A DNA stretch of 33,923 nt, taken from positions 1-33,923 of the forward strand of contig DAOVTB010000021.1 in NCBI GenBank assembly GCA_030633305.1, read 5' to 3'. The notes under the pieces were generated by a model that saw nothing but the letters and a program-made list of their open reading frames with translations, was not told the DNA's origin and did no database searches. The position numbers were made by a program, and so were the translations under genes. Each line of letters begins with the position of its first letter. The first letter of the stretch is position 1. Shown in pieces: positions 14,787-22,327 of the stretch. Source of the DNA: Candidatus Muiribacteriota bacterium. GTDB lineage: Bacteria; Muiribacteriota; DAOVTB01.

Positions 14787-16130
14787 TTAGTTTAAACTGA
14801 AATTTATTGTTTGGATTACCCATGCATTGACCGCTTTTCCGTTCTTCAGCGGTGGATTAAATTTCCATTTCCGAATGTTTTGAAGGACATAAGCTGAAAA
14901 TTTCTGACCGATTGTCTGCTCGATGACCTGGACATTATTGATTTTTCCAGCAGCCCTGATGAATAATTTTACGACTATTTTTCCGCTGATTCCCTTTTTT
15001 TCAGCCCATTCAGGATATCTTAATTTTGCACTTGCAATGAGCTCAGGTGCTTTATCAAGACCATCGGTGTAAGGACCCGTAGTAAGAGATTTTTTTATAA
15101 TAGGTGAAAAATCAACGACATAGTCACTGTTTAATTTAACTTTTTCATTATCATCATTGCTGTTTTCAGAATCAATAAGTGGTGTAAACTTCTTTCTGTA
15201 TTTATTGTGATTATCAATAATTATTTTTTTTGTTTTTTTAGAAGTATCATCAAGTACAGTTATGTTTCCAGCTTTTTTGATTCTGTCATCCTGGATGATT
15301 AAATTATCTTTTTTTATGGCTTTACTGGAATGGTCATCAATAGCAAGTAGATTAAACTTTTTTAATGTAGATTTTTGAACAACTTTTTTATCATCAATAT
15401 TCAGAATTTTTACAGAATTGATACGGCTCAATTTTTTATTTGCTAGTGAAAAGTGTTTTTTTGCAGTTTTTTTATTGTCATCAAAGGCATCTACGAGTAG
15501 CCGTTTAGTGAAATCCATTTTTCTGTGAATCCTGGGTTTCATATTTTCTTTTTTTGCTACTGCAATATTTCTATGTTTAATTATTTTTTTCTTGTTGAAA
15601 GAAGATGTACTTGCAACAAGTATCTTTTTTTTCTTATAGTTTTTTATATTTTTCTTTACATATTTTTTTGTATGTTTTACAGGATTCAGTTTTTTTCTAA
15701 CAGTTTTTTTCTTCTTTTTAATGGGTTTTTTCTTACTTTTTTTTGTTTTATTGCGCTTTTTGATATTTCGTTTTTTCTTTCTGATAACTTTTTTACGAGT
15801 CTTTTTCTTTTTTTTGACTGCTTTTTTTGGCGGTATTTTTATTTTTTTCTCAGTCTTTTTTTCTTTTTTTAACAATTTGACATTCATGTAAGTATAAGTT
15901 TTATCAGGTGTTTTTGTTTTATTGTAAAGCATGAAGCCCAATGCAAGAAAAATAAGGATATGTATTATGAAGGAGACAACGATCTCCTTTTTGATTTTTA
16001 ATACTGCTTCGCCAATATCAAAAAAAAGTTCTATGAGGAAAGCAGATATCACAGCAATAAATTGCTGGATTTTGAAGCTTAATTTCTTCATTCCTTCCAA
16101 AAAGTAGAACTTTAATTTTTTTTTATTCAT
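14787..16130 (-). CDS. tonB: TonB-family energy-transducing protein with lysine-rich linker
   Basis: A 447-aa protein, last in the TPR > barrel > ExbB > ExbD > TonB operon. One membrane helix (IVVSFIIHILIFLALGFMLYN, about 50-70) follows an unusually long N-terminus that has a second hydrophobic stretch at about 24-45. The linker from about 85 to 175 is almost pure Lys/Arg with few prolines, unlike the Pro-Lys linker of classical TonB. The C-terminus has the TonB domain: LRYPEWAEKKGISGKIVVKL, VQVIEQTIG and IRKWKFNPPLKNGKAVNAW. It should transmit proton-motive force from ExbB/ExbD to an outer membrane partner, most likely the barrel of the same operon. The start overlaps the ExbD stop as ATGA. 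Family assignment is secure; the partner is inferred from context. Confidence 0.88.
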   Translation of the reverse strand: MNKKKLKFYFLEGMKKLSFKIQQFIAVISAFLIELFFDIGEAVLKIKKEIVVSFIIHILIFLALGFMLYNKTKTPDKTYTYMNVKLLKKEKKTEKKIKIPPKKAVKKKKKTRKKVIRKKKRNIKKRNKTKKSKKKPIKKKKKTVRKKLNPVKHTKKYVKKNIKNYKKKKILVASTSSFNKKKIIKHRNIAVAKKENMKPRIHRKMDFTKRLLVDAFDDNKKTAKKHFSLANKKLSRINSVKILNIDDKKVVQKSTLKKFNLLAIDDHSSKAIKKDNLIIQDDRIKKAGNITVLDDTSKKTKKIIIDNHNKYRKKFTPLIDSENSNDDNEKVKLNSDYVVDFSPIIKKSLTTGPYTDGLDKAPELIASAKLRYPEWAEKKGISGKIVVKLFIRAAGKINNVQVIEQTIGQKFSAYVLQNIRKWKFNPPLKNGKAVNAWVIQTINFSLN

Positions 16131-16525
16131 GCTTTTTTACTTACAGTTGCAATTGTAAAATCTGATATTCCAAATTTTTTAACTAGATCTATTATTTCAA
16201 TAACAGTGCCATGACTGGAATTTGAGTCAGCTTCGATGATTACAGGTAGTTTTTTTGAAGCTTTCAGTTTTTCTGTTATCTGTTCAATCTTGACTTCAAT
16301 ACCAGCAAAATAAAGTTTATTACTTTTATCAATTGCAATACTTATCGTACCTGTTGCAGGTTGATCAACCCCGTTTTCTGCTTTGGGCAGGTTAAGTGTA
16401 ATTGACTGGTTCAATTTAATGAACGAAGTAGATACCATGAAAAAGATTAATAGCAGGAATACTACGTCTATCAGAGGAGTAAGATCAAGTTTTAATAATT
16501 TAAGTTTCCTACGCTGCAGCTTCAT
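16127..16525 (-). CDS. exbD: ExbD/TolR-family proton-channel subunit
   Basis: A 132-aa inner membrane protein with the family signature LDLTPLIDVVFLLLIFFMVS; D20 in the helix is the proton-carrying aspartate. The rest is a small periplasmic domain ending AKVSKK-like, with PVIIEADSNSSHGTVIEIIDLVKKFG matching the TolR/ExbD fold. It overlaps ExbB by 17 nt and TonB by 4 nt, so the three are translationally coupled. Because the operon ends in a TonB protein and carries no TolA, TolB or Pal, ExbD is preferred over TolR. Confidence 0.9.
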   Translation of the reverse strand: MKLQRRKLKLLKLDLTPLIDVVFLLLIFFMVSTSFIKLNQSITLNLPKAENGVDQPATGTISIAIDKSNKLYFAGIEVKIEQITEKLKASKKLPVIIEADSNSSHGTVIEIIDLVKKFGISDFTIATVSKKA

Positions 16526-17138
16526 TTGAATTGAGCCTTTCTTTGACTTGGTTTATATATATTCTACAGTTTTTTTCAATTGCTACTACGATTTCATCGA
16601 TCTTTGAATTGAGATAATTAAAGAAAACCAAAGCTGGGATTGCAACAAAAAGTCCTGCTGCTGTCGTTACAAGAGCCTGTGAAATACCATCAGCAAGTAA
16701 TTCTGGATTACCAACACCGCCAGTAGCTATTTTTCCGAAAGAACCGATCATACCAGTAACTGTTCCGAGAAGTCCTAGAAGTGGTGCAACACTGGATATA
16801 GTTGAAAGTGTACTCATGTTTTTTTCTAGCGGAGTCATCTGTAGCTGTGCTACTTCGGAAACTCTTTTTTCAAGCTCTGGTTTTTCAAGGTCTCTGTTTG
16901 TAATTGTTTCTCTTAAAATTGGGGAAAGAATATTACTGTGTTTTCTTTCGCATAAGGAAATAGCAATATCAGTTCGTTCTGATTTTAATGCTTCTATAGC
17001 TTGAGCTGAAAAATCATTAATTTCATTACGGATAGTTCTGAAATTTCTGTAACGTTCGATTATAATTGCCCCTGCATAAAATGAAGCAAAGACGATTGGA
17101 AACATAAGTATCCCGCCATCAACAAGTAGTTTAAACAT
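16509..17138 (-). CDS. exbB: ExbB/TolQ/MotA-family proton-channel subunit
   Basis: A 209-aa protein with three membrane helices: one at the N-terminus (GGILMFPIVFASFYAGAIII), then a cytoplasmic loop, then VAPLLGLLGTVTGMIGSF and ALVTTAAGLFVAIPALVFF, the conserved ExbB/TolQ pair that lines the channel. It forms the pentameric stator around the ExbD helices. It lies 20 nt downstream of the beta-barrel gene with a GGAGG close to the ATG, and overlaps ExbD. Confidence 0.9.
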   Translation of the reverse strand: MFKLLVDGGILMFPIVFASFYAGAIIIERYRNFRTIRNEINDFSAQAIEALKSERTDIAISLCERKHSNILSPILRETITNRDLEKPELEKRVSEVAQLQMTPLEKNMSTLSTISSVAPLLGLLGTVTGMIGSFGKIATGGVGNPELLADGISQALVTTAAGLFVAIPALVFFNYLNSKIDEIVVAIEKNCRIYINQVKERLNSNEAAA

Positions 17139-17158
17139 AAATTATATCCTCCAGTAGA

Positions 17159-18802
17159 TTAAAAACTAAAATCAACACCTGCATAATAGACCCGCCCTTC
17201 GCCAGGATGATCATATCGTATGCTGTATTGTTTATTAAAAATATTTTCTATACCAATATATGGTTTTGTTGAGTTATTTATATTGAATTGCATTTCAGAA
17301 TTTACAAGAATTATGCTTGGTACAAGCTTTGTGTTAGATATATCACTGTAATATTCTCCAATAAGTTTTTCGTCCATTTTAAGAGTTATCATGGGTGAAA
17401 GATCATATTCCATATCAATATCTAACTGGTTTTTTGGCACATTTGGAAGGTCGCGGTCCTTGTAATCTGTTAATAACAGGTTGTATTTGAATTCACATCT
17501 GAAAGCTGATGAAAATTTAAATTTAGCCCCTGTATTTAATCCATAAAAGGTTGTTTTTCCATTAGTATAAGATAGATTGAATCTATCACTTGTGTATGTG
17601 TCATCAAAATAGTGATAATTGGTAAAATCTTTCTTGTAAACCTTCATATAGGCTTTATAACCAGGATCGAATTGATAATCCAGACCAAACATTGCAAATA
17701 GATAATCTTCCTTTTTGTATCCTAGATTTGACTGAATTGGAACATAAGTTCTGTCTAGATAAAGTTCTTTGAAATTTCTACCTTCATAACCTTTACCATA
17801 ATGTAGATCGAGTCTGAGGCGGTCAGTAAAGATATATTTAAAATCAATTTTTGGTAGGATAAAGCTTGAAAGATCAGTTTCATATAGAAAATCAAGCTGG
17901 AGAATTAGAAAAGAATTTTCTCCCATATTGATATCCCTTTTTACATAAAGTCTGTTAATTGTCGTATCCAATGAATCAAGCCTGTTGGATGTAACCTGAT
18001 TGTTTCTGTTTAATCTGTCATGTTTCATGGAATATCCAAATGACAGCATTGAGTTTTGCATAAGGTATTTGTTGTATTGTAGTTTAAGGTCAAAGCAACT
18101 GTTGTTGTATTCCCAGTTATCGTTCATATTGGTTTCAAATATCTTTCGATCATATCCAGTGTAGTTTGAAGAGATTTCAAATGAGTTGTATGAAGAAAGT
18201 TTTTTAATATATTCACCACCAATTGAGTAATTCCGGTCGTCATTTTTTGCAGTTGTTGTTGGACTGTTGATTGGACCAGGTAGTCTGTTTATTGTACGTA
18301 GGAATTCAAAAGTTCCTGTTAATTCACTTTGATCATCCAGCATATTTCCAACTTCAAATCCAAAACTTGATTTGGTGAAATTATCATTAACGCGAAATCC
18401 GTTTCCGTTTTCCCGTTTTCCAAAGAGAACATAATGTAGTTGGTCAGAGTATTTTGAATTAAAAGTATCTTTCAATTCAAGTAAATATCGGCCATGAGTG
18501 GCCCCTAATATTTTTAAATATGAATTCCGGATCTTTCCGATGTTGTTAATATCTTCAGTTCCCTTATCAATACCATCATCAAGTTCAGGCAATTTAAATG
18601 AATTTTTCTTAACTGCAAGGAAATCTTTCTGAGTATGGTTAAGATCAAGTAGCTTTAATCTTTTTTTACCAATCGGAATAATATTCTTATCACTTCCATC
18701 AACGCTGATTTCTTTGAAATTGTATATATCATTACATCTTACTAGATTTGATGTTAGTAAGAGTAATGAAACAGATAGCAGTATTAGTAATAATTTTTTC
18801 AT
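17159..18802 (-). CDS. TonB-receptor-like outer membrane beta-barrel lacking a plug domain
   Basis: A 547-aa protein with a signal peptide (about 1-23) and alternating hydrophobic/polar strands through most of its length. The C-terminus, YIGIENIFNKQYSIRYDHPGEG, then VYYAGVDFSF ending in Phe, is that of TonB-dependent receptors. Those receptors carry a plug of roughly 130-150 residues before the barrel. Here only about 85 residues separate signal peptide and first strand (near KILGATHGRYLLELKD), and I see no plug motif or TonB box. Its ATG directly follows the TAA of the TPR gene. It is probably the outer membrane part of the TonB/ExbBD machine in this operon. Loss of the plug could mean a permanently open or partner-gated pore, or a structural barrel. 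Confidence 0.75.
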   Translation of the reverse strand: MKKLLLILLSVSLLLLTSNLVRCNDIYNFKEISVDGSDKNIIPIGKKRLKLLDLNHTQKDFLAVKKNSFKLPELDDGIDKGTEDINNIGKIRNSYLKILGATHGRYLLELKDTFNSKYSDQLHYVLFGKRENGNGFRVNDNFTKSSFGFEVGNMLDDQSELTGTFEFLRTINRLPGPINSPTTTAKNDDRNYSIGGEYIKKLSSYNSFEISSNYTGYDRKIFETNMNDNWEYNNSCFDLKLQYNKYLMQNSMLSFGYSMKHDRLNRNNQVTSNRLDSLDTTINRLYVKRDINMGENSFLILQLDFLYETDLSSFILPKIDFKYIFTDRLRLDLHYGKGYEGRNFKELYLDRTYVPIQSNLGYKKEDYLFAMFGLDYQFDPGYKAYMKVYKKDFTNYHYFDDTYTSDRFNLSYTNGKTTFYGLNTGAKFKFSSAFRCEFKYNLLLTDYKDRDLPNVPKNQLDIDMEYDLSPMITLKMDEKLIGEYYSDISNTKLVPSIILVNSEMQFNINNSTKPYIGIENIFNKQYSIRYDHPGEGRVYYAGVDFSF

Positions 18803-20896
18803 TTACAGACTTTCTTTTATTGTTTTTATTTTTTTATTAATTGACTCGATAATTTTAGGGTCATTAATTCTTTCGACAATTTTGTTGAAGAACTTTATGG
18901 CCTTCTTTTTATTTCCAAGTTTTGAATAGAAAGTACCAATTTTTTCGTATATTTCTGTCAGTTTATTATTTTCGGGAAATAGTATGGTCAATTTTAGATT
19001 ACTATCGAGAGCTTTTTTCAGATTTCCGGATTTTTGGTAAGCTCTTGCTAGTTCTTCGAGTGATGCTTTAAGGAGTTTTTCGTCTTCGACTTCATTGGCC
19101 AGTTTTTCAAGTATTACAGTTCCATCATTGACCATTTTTTCGTTGCAATATATTTTTCCAAGTAAAAATTTAGCCTTATTTTCTTTTAATGACTTTAGTG
19201 TTTTAATTGCGCTGTTGACTTTACCTGTTTTCCAAAGGGCATAACCTTTGTAATAAAGTGCGTTGTTAATAAGACTTTTTTTGTTAAGTGCCAATGCGGC
19301 TTTGGCTGTTTTCAGGAGTTTAGAGTACTTTTTTAAATGATGCTCAAATTCCATTTTTAAATTATATGCATTTTCAAGTTGTTCAGCACTTCTTTTCTTT
19401 TTCAGAAATTCATCCAGAAGTTCAAGACATTTGGTATACATCTGTTTGTCTTTATAAATATCAACCATCTTCATTAATGCTTCAGCTGCAAGAATTTGAT
19501 CTATTTTAATCTTTTTGAAATTTACAAGGGCTTTATCATAGTTATTCTGGATTTTACAGATTTCTCCAATTGCAAAATATGCAGGTTCTATAAATTCACA
19601 TTTAGGATGTTCTTTTATCACATTGTGATATTTGTTTAAGGCTCTTGGATATTCTTCAAGATTCAAAAGACATTCTGCTAGGAAATATTTCGAGTTTGGA
19701 AGGAATTCAGATTTTGGCCACTTCACAATCGATGCTTCAAATGTATTGACAGCTTCTTTGAAATTATCACTAAGGTAGTATGCAGATCCTTTCAAAAATG
19801 CAGCTTCACCAGCAAGGTTGGATTTTCTATATTTCTTAGTAACAATACTTAGATTTGATATTGCGCGGGAAAAGTTTTTTTGCTTTAAATAAATTTTTCC
19901 AGCAATAATATAAATTTCAGGTAGTGAATTACTTTTTGGATATTCATTAATAAATTTTTTAATGATTTTTAGTGATTTTGCATAATCTTTAAGGTTATAA
20001 AGTGTTTTTGCCATTCTATATAAGGCATCTTCTTTTTCTTCTTTTGAAGTGTCCTTGGAATTGTAAATACTTTCAAAACTTTTGTAAGCATCCTCAAATT
20101 CATTTAAATTGTAGTAACAGAAAGAAAGTGAGTAATTGGAAAAATTTTCAAGTTTATCATTTTTTGATTCTGCGATTATTTTTTTGTAAATTGGCTTGCA
20201 TTTATTATATTCTCCGATGTTATATAATGATTCTGCAAGATAAAAATTACATTCCCAGTGGTATTTTCCAGTTTTAAATGCTTTAAGATATTCAATGAAA
20301 ATTTTCTTTGCATCTTTAAATTTATTTAATTTGTAATGTATCAGCCCTGATTTAAAAAGAGCTCCTTCATAAAAACTGCTTTTTGAACCTATGTTTATAA
20401 CGATGTTAAAACTTTTAAGCGCATGTTCCAGTTTTTTCTCTTCAAATTGCAGTTCTCCAAGTGTATTTGCAGCTTCCTCAAATATATTACTTGTTTTATA
20501 CGAATTTACGATATCTAATAATAACTCTTCAGCTTTTTTTATTTCTTTTAATTTCCAGTGACACCAACTTAATGAATATTTTGCATCATCAACAATCTCT
20601 TTATCTTTATAAAGGGTGGTTATTTTTTCATAAAACGGGATAGCTTCACTGTATTTTTCATTCTTGAAATTGATTTCTCCAAGAAAATAATAAGCATAAT
20701 AAACCTTTGAAAACTGGGGATAAAATTTGATGATTTTTTCAAATTGCCCGCTGGCTTCTTCATATAATTCTTCTTGATAAAGCCCATATCCAAATTTAAA
20801 AACTCTGGAAGCTTTCAGGTTTTTAGGATAGCTCAAAGTGATGTTGGCAATGAGGAATGCTATTGAAATTAGACAAACAATCTGATATTTCTTCAT
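18803..20896 (-). CDS. Exported TPR protein heading the TonB operon
   Basis: A 697-aa protein with a signal peptide (about 1-23, cut near TLSYP) and TPR units over its whole length, for example FEKIIKFYPQFSKVYYAYYFLGEI and AIPFYEKITTLYKDKEIVDDAKYSL. The spacing of 34-37 residues and the YA..LG pattern resemble the BamD/YbgF type of periplasmic TPR. It would act as a periplasmic scaffold, probably binding the barrel and the TonB complex. GGAG lies about 10 nt before the ATG. It is the first gene of the operon and its TAA is directly followed by the ATG of the barrel gene. No strong promoter was found in front of it. Confidence 0.8.
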   Translation of the reverse strand: MKKYQIVCLISIAFLIANITLSYPKNLKASRVFKFGYGLYQEELYEEASGQFEKIIKFYPQFSKVYYAYYFLGEINFKNEKYSEAIPFYEKITTLYKDKEIVDDAKYSLSWCHWKLKEIKKAEELLLDIVNSYKTSNIFEEAANTLGELQFEEKKLEHALKSFNIVINIGSKSSFYEGALFKSGLIHYKLNKFKDAKKIFIEYLKAFKTGKYHWECNFYLAESLYNIGEYNKCKPIYKKIIAESKNDKLENFSNYSLSFCYYNLNEFEDAYKSFESIYNSKDTSKEEKEDALYRMAKTLYNLKDYAKSLKIIKKFINEYPKSNSLPEIYIIAGKIYLKQKNFSRAISNLSIVTKKYRKSNLAGEAAFLKGSAYYLSDNFKEAVNTFEASIVKWPKSEFLPNSKYFLAECLLNLEEYPRALNKYHNVIKEHPKCEFIEPAYFAIGEICKIQNNYDKALVNFKKIKIDQILAAEALMKMVDIYKDKQMYTKCLELLDEFLKKKRSAEQLENAYNLKMEFEHHLKKYSKLLKTAKAALALNKKSLINNALYYKGYALWKTGKVNSAIKTLKSLKENKAKFLLGKIYCNEKMVNDGTVILEKLANEVEDEKLLKASLEELARAYQKSGNLKKALDSNLKLTILFPENNKLTEIYEKIGTFYSKLGNKKKAIKFFNKIVERINDPKIIESINKKIKTIKESL

Positions 20897-21000
20897 AAAA
20901 TACTTACTCCAAAAAATACTGAATTCTAATTACTTTGTTGAGAAAATTTTAAAATCCTGTTAAAAGATGTATCGGCAGATAAGGTAAAAGACAATAAAAT

Positions 21001-21021
21001 AAAATTTCAAGATTCGCTCAT
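21001..21021 (-). repeat. Half copy of the foldback repeat arm
   Basis: AAAATTTCAAGATTCGCTCAT matches the inner part of the repeat arm next to the stop codon in R2 (AAAAATTCAAGATTCGCTCAT), but the outer CTGCG end and the other arm are missing. It lies between divergent genes, not at a stop codon, and is probably a remnant. Confidence 0.6.
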
Positions 21022-21043
21022 GGGGGTGGGCCAATTTCTTTTA

Positions 21044-21072
21044 TTTACAAAGATATTATTATTAAGTATAAT
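21044..21072 (+). promoter_or_regulatory. Promoter of the exported protein/Nudix/TPR operon
   Basis: TTTACA (21044-21049), a 17-bp spacer and a perfect TATAAT (21067-21072), followed by an AGGAGG at 21088-21093 and the ATG at 21103. Confidence 0.65.
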
Positions 21073-21102
21073 GACTAAATATTAACTAGGAGGATTTTTT
21101 GG

Positions 21103-21879
21103 ATGAAACAATTATCAATGTTATTAATTTGCTCTCTTATGCTTGCTGGTATGGCTTTTACTCAGTCAGGTGCTGGTTTAGGACCTGTTACACTTAAACT
21201 TGGAGGAAAAGTAGGGCAGTCAAGTGAATATACGATGACGATGAATATGTCAATGAAACTTAGTTCCGCTGATGGTGTTCAGAATACAAAAATGGATAGT
21301 GAAATGCTGATTGAGAAGAAGATTCTTGATATTGATAAAAATATTATTAAATCAGAAACTGTGATCAAAAAAAGCAAGGTTCTTAAAGAAGGTGTTGAAG
21401 TACCTACACAAATCGATGGTCAGGTTACAATTATTGAACAGAACAGGAATGGTAAAATATTGAAACAGGAAGTTATTGGTTCTAAACAGCAGTCCAGTTT
21501 TAAAGCGCCATCGACTGTTTTTCCTGAAAAACCAATCAATATTGGTGCGGTCTGGAGCGGAAAAGAAGAACTTCCTCAACAGATGTTTATGAAATATAAA
21601 AACAAGTTGATCAATATTGAAAAGAAAAGGGGTAAATTGATTGCAACTATTGAAATTGATCTTTCCATCAACTCATCTCATCCTATGTTGAAAGCTAGTG
21701 GTAAAGGAAAAGGAATGTTGTATTTTAATGTGGATGATGGCGACATCGAAAAGTCTACAATGAAGATGAAGATGAACGTAAATATACCTGGACCAGATGG
21801 AAAAGATATTGTTAATGAGACAGTTATGAAAATGACTATGAAGAAGTTAAAAAATATGAGAGAGAAATCTTTGAGGTAA
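21103..21879 (+). CDS. Exported protein of unknown function (DUF6263-like)
   Basis: A 258-aa protein with a signal peptide (MKQLSMLLICSLMLAGMAFTQS, cut near AFTQ). The mature part is rich in beta-strand and Met/Lys alternations (YTMTMNMSMK, MKMKMNVNI) and has the general layout of DUF6263-type proteins, in which a repeated central segment begins FPEKPINIGAVWSGKEELP. Function is unknown; a periplasmic or cell-surface location is expected. The Shine-Dalgarno is perfect (AGGAGG, 9 nt spacing), so it is probably well expressed. Its TAA overlaps the Nudix start codon by one base, so the two are coupled. Confidence 0.65.
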   Translation: MKQLSMLLICSLMLAGMAFTQSGAGLGPVTLKLGGKVGQSSEYTMTMNMSMKLSSADGVQNTKMDSEMLIEKKILDIDKNIIKSETVIKKSKVLKEGVEVPTQIDGQVTIIEQNRNGKILKQEVIGSKQQSSFKAPSTVFPEKPINIGAVWSGKEELPQQMFMKYKNKLINIEKKRGKLIATIEIDLSINSSHPMLKASGKGKGMLYFNVDDGDIEKSTMKMKMNVNIPGPDGKDIVNETVMKMTMKKLKNMREKSLR

Positions 21880-22325
21880 TGATTCAAAGGATTAGAGTAT
21901 CTGGTGTACTGGTAAGTGATAATAAGATCTTACTGGTATCGCATAAAAAGAAAGATGATGAATACTGGCTTCTGCCAGGTGGCGGAGTTGATGTTGGTGA
22001 AACACTTGAAGTTGCATTGCTCAGAGAGTTTCTGGAAGAAACTGGTATTCATGTTAAAGTTGAGAAGGTACTTTTTTTATCAGATACAATTTATCCTGAT
22101 GCATCAAAACAGATTCACCACATTATATTTGCAGTAAGCGAGGCGGTATCCTCTGTTGACAGAATTTCTATTTCTGATGCTGACATTGTTCAGGCTAAAT
22201 ACATTGAGATCAGTAAGTTGAAAGATTTGAAGTTTTATCCACCGGTAAATGAAAAAATCATGGAGTTTCTTCATAGTGGTGATCAAAGATACGGTGCTGA
22301 ATATCTTGGGAAATTATGGGAGTAA
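21879..22325 (+). CDS. Nudix hydrolase
   Basis: A 148-aa cytoplasmic enzyme with a complete Nudix box spanning residues 35-57: GGVDVGETLEVALLREF, then LEETGI, giving G-x5-E-x7-R-E-x-x-E-E-x-G-I. It should hydrolyse a nucleoside diphosphate linked to another group; the substrate (oxidised nucleotide, ADP-sugar, NADH or other) cannot be read from the sequence. The start codon overlaps the stop of the preceding gene (TAATG), and its end overlaps the alternative start of the TPR gene. Confidence 0.88.
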   Translation: MIQRIRVSGVLVSDNKILLVSHKKKDDEYWLLPGGGVDVGETLEVALLREFLEETGIHVKVEKVLFLSDTIYPDASKQIHHIIFAVSEAVSSVDRISISDADIVQAKYIEISKLKDLKFYPPVNEKIMEFLHSGDQRYGAEYLGKLWE

Positions 22326-22327
22326 AT

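Noticed and set aside
15525-15872. Phe/Cys-rich plus-strand frame of 115 aa
   Set aside because: It is antisense to the lysine-rich TonB linker; AAA/AAG codons read backwards give TTT/CTT, which explains the Phe/Leu richness.
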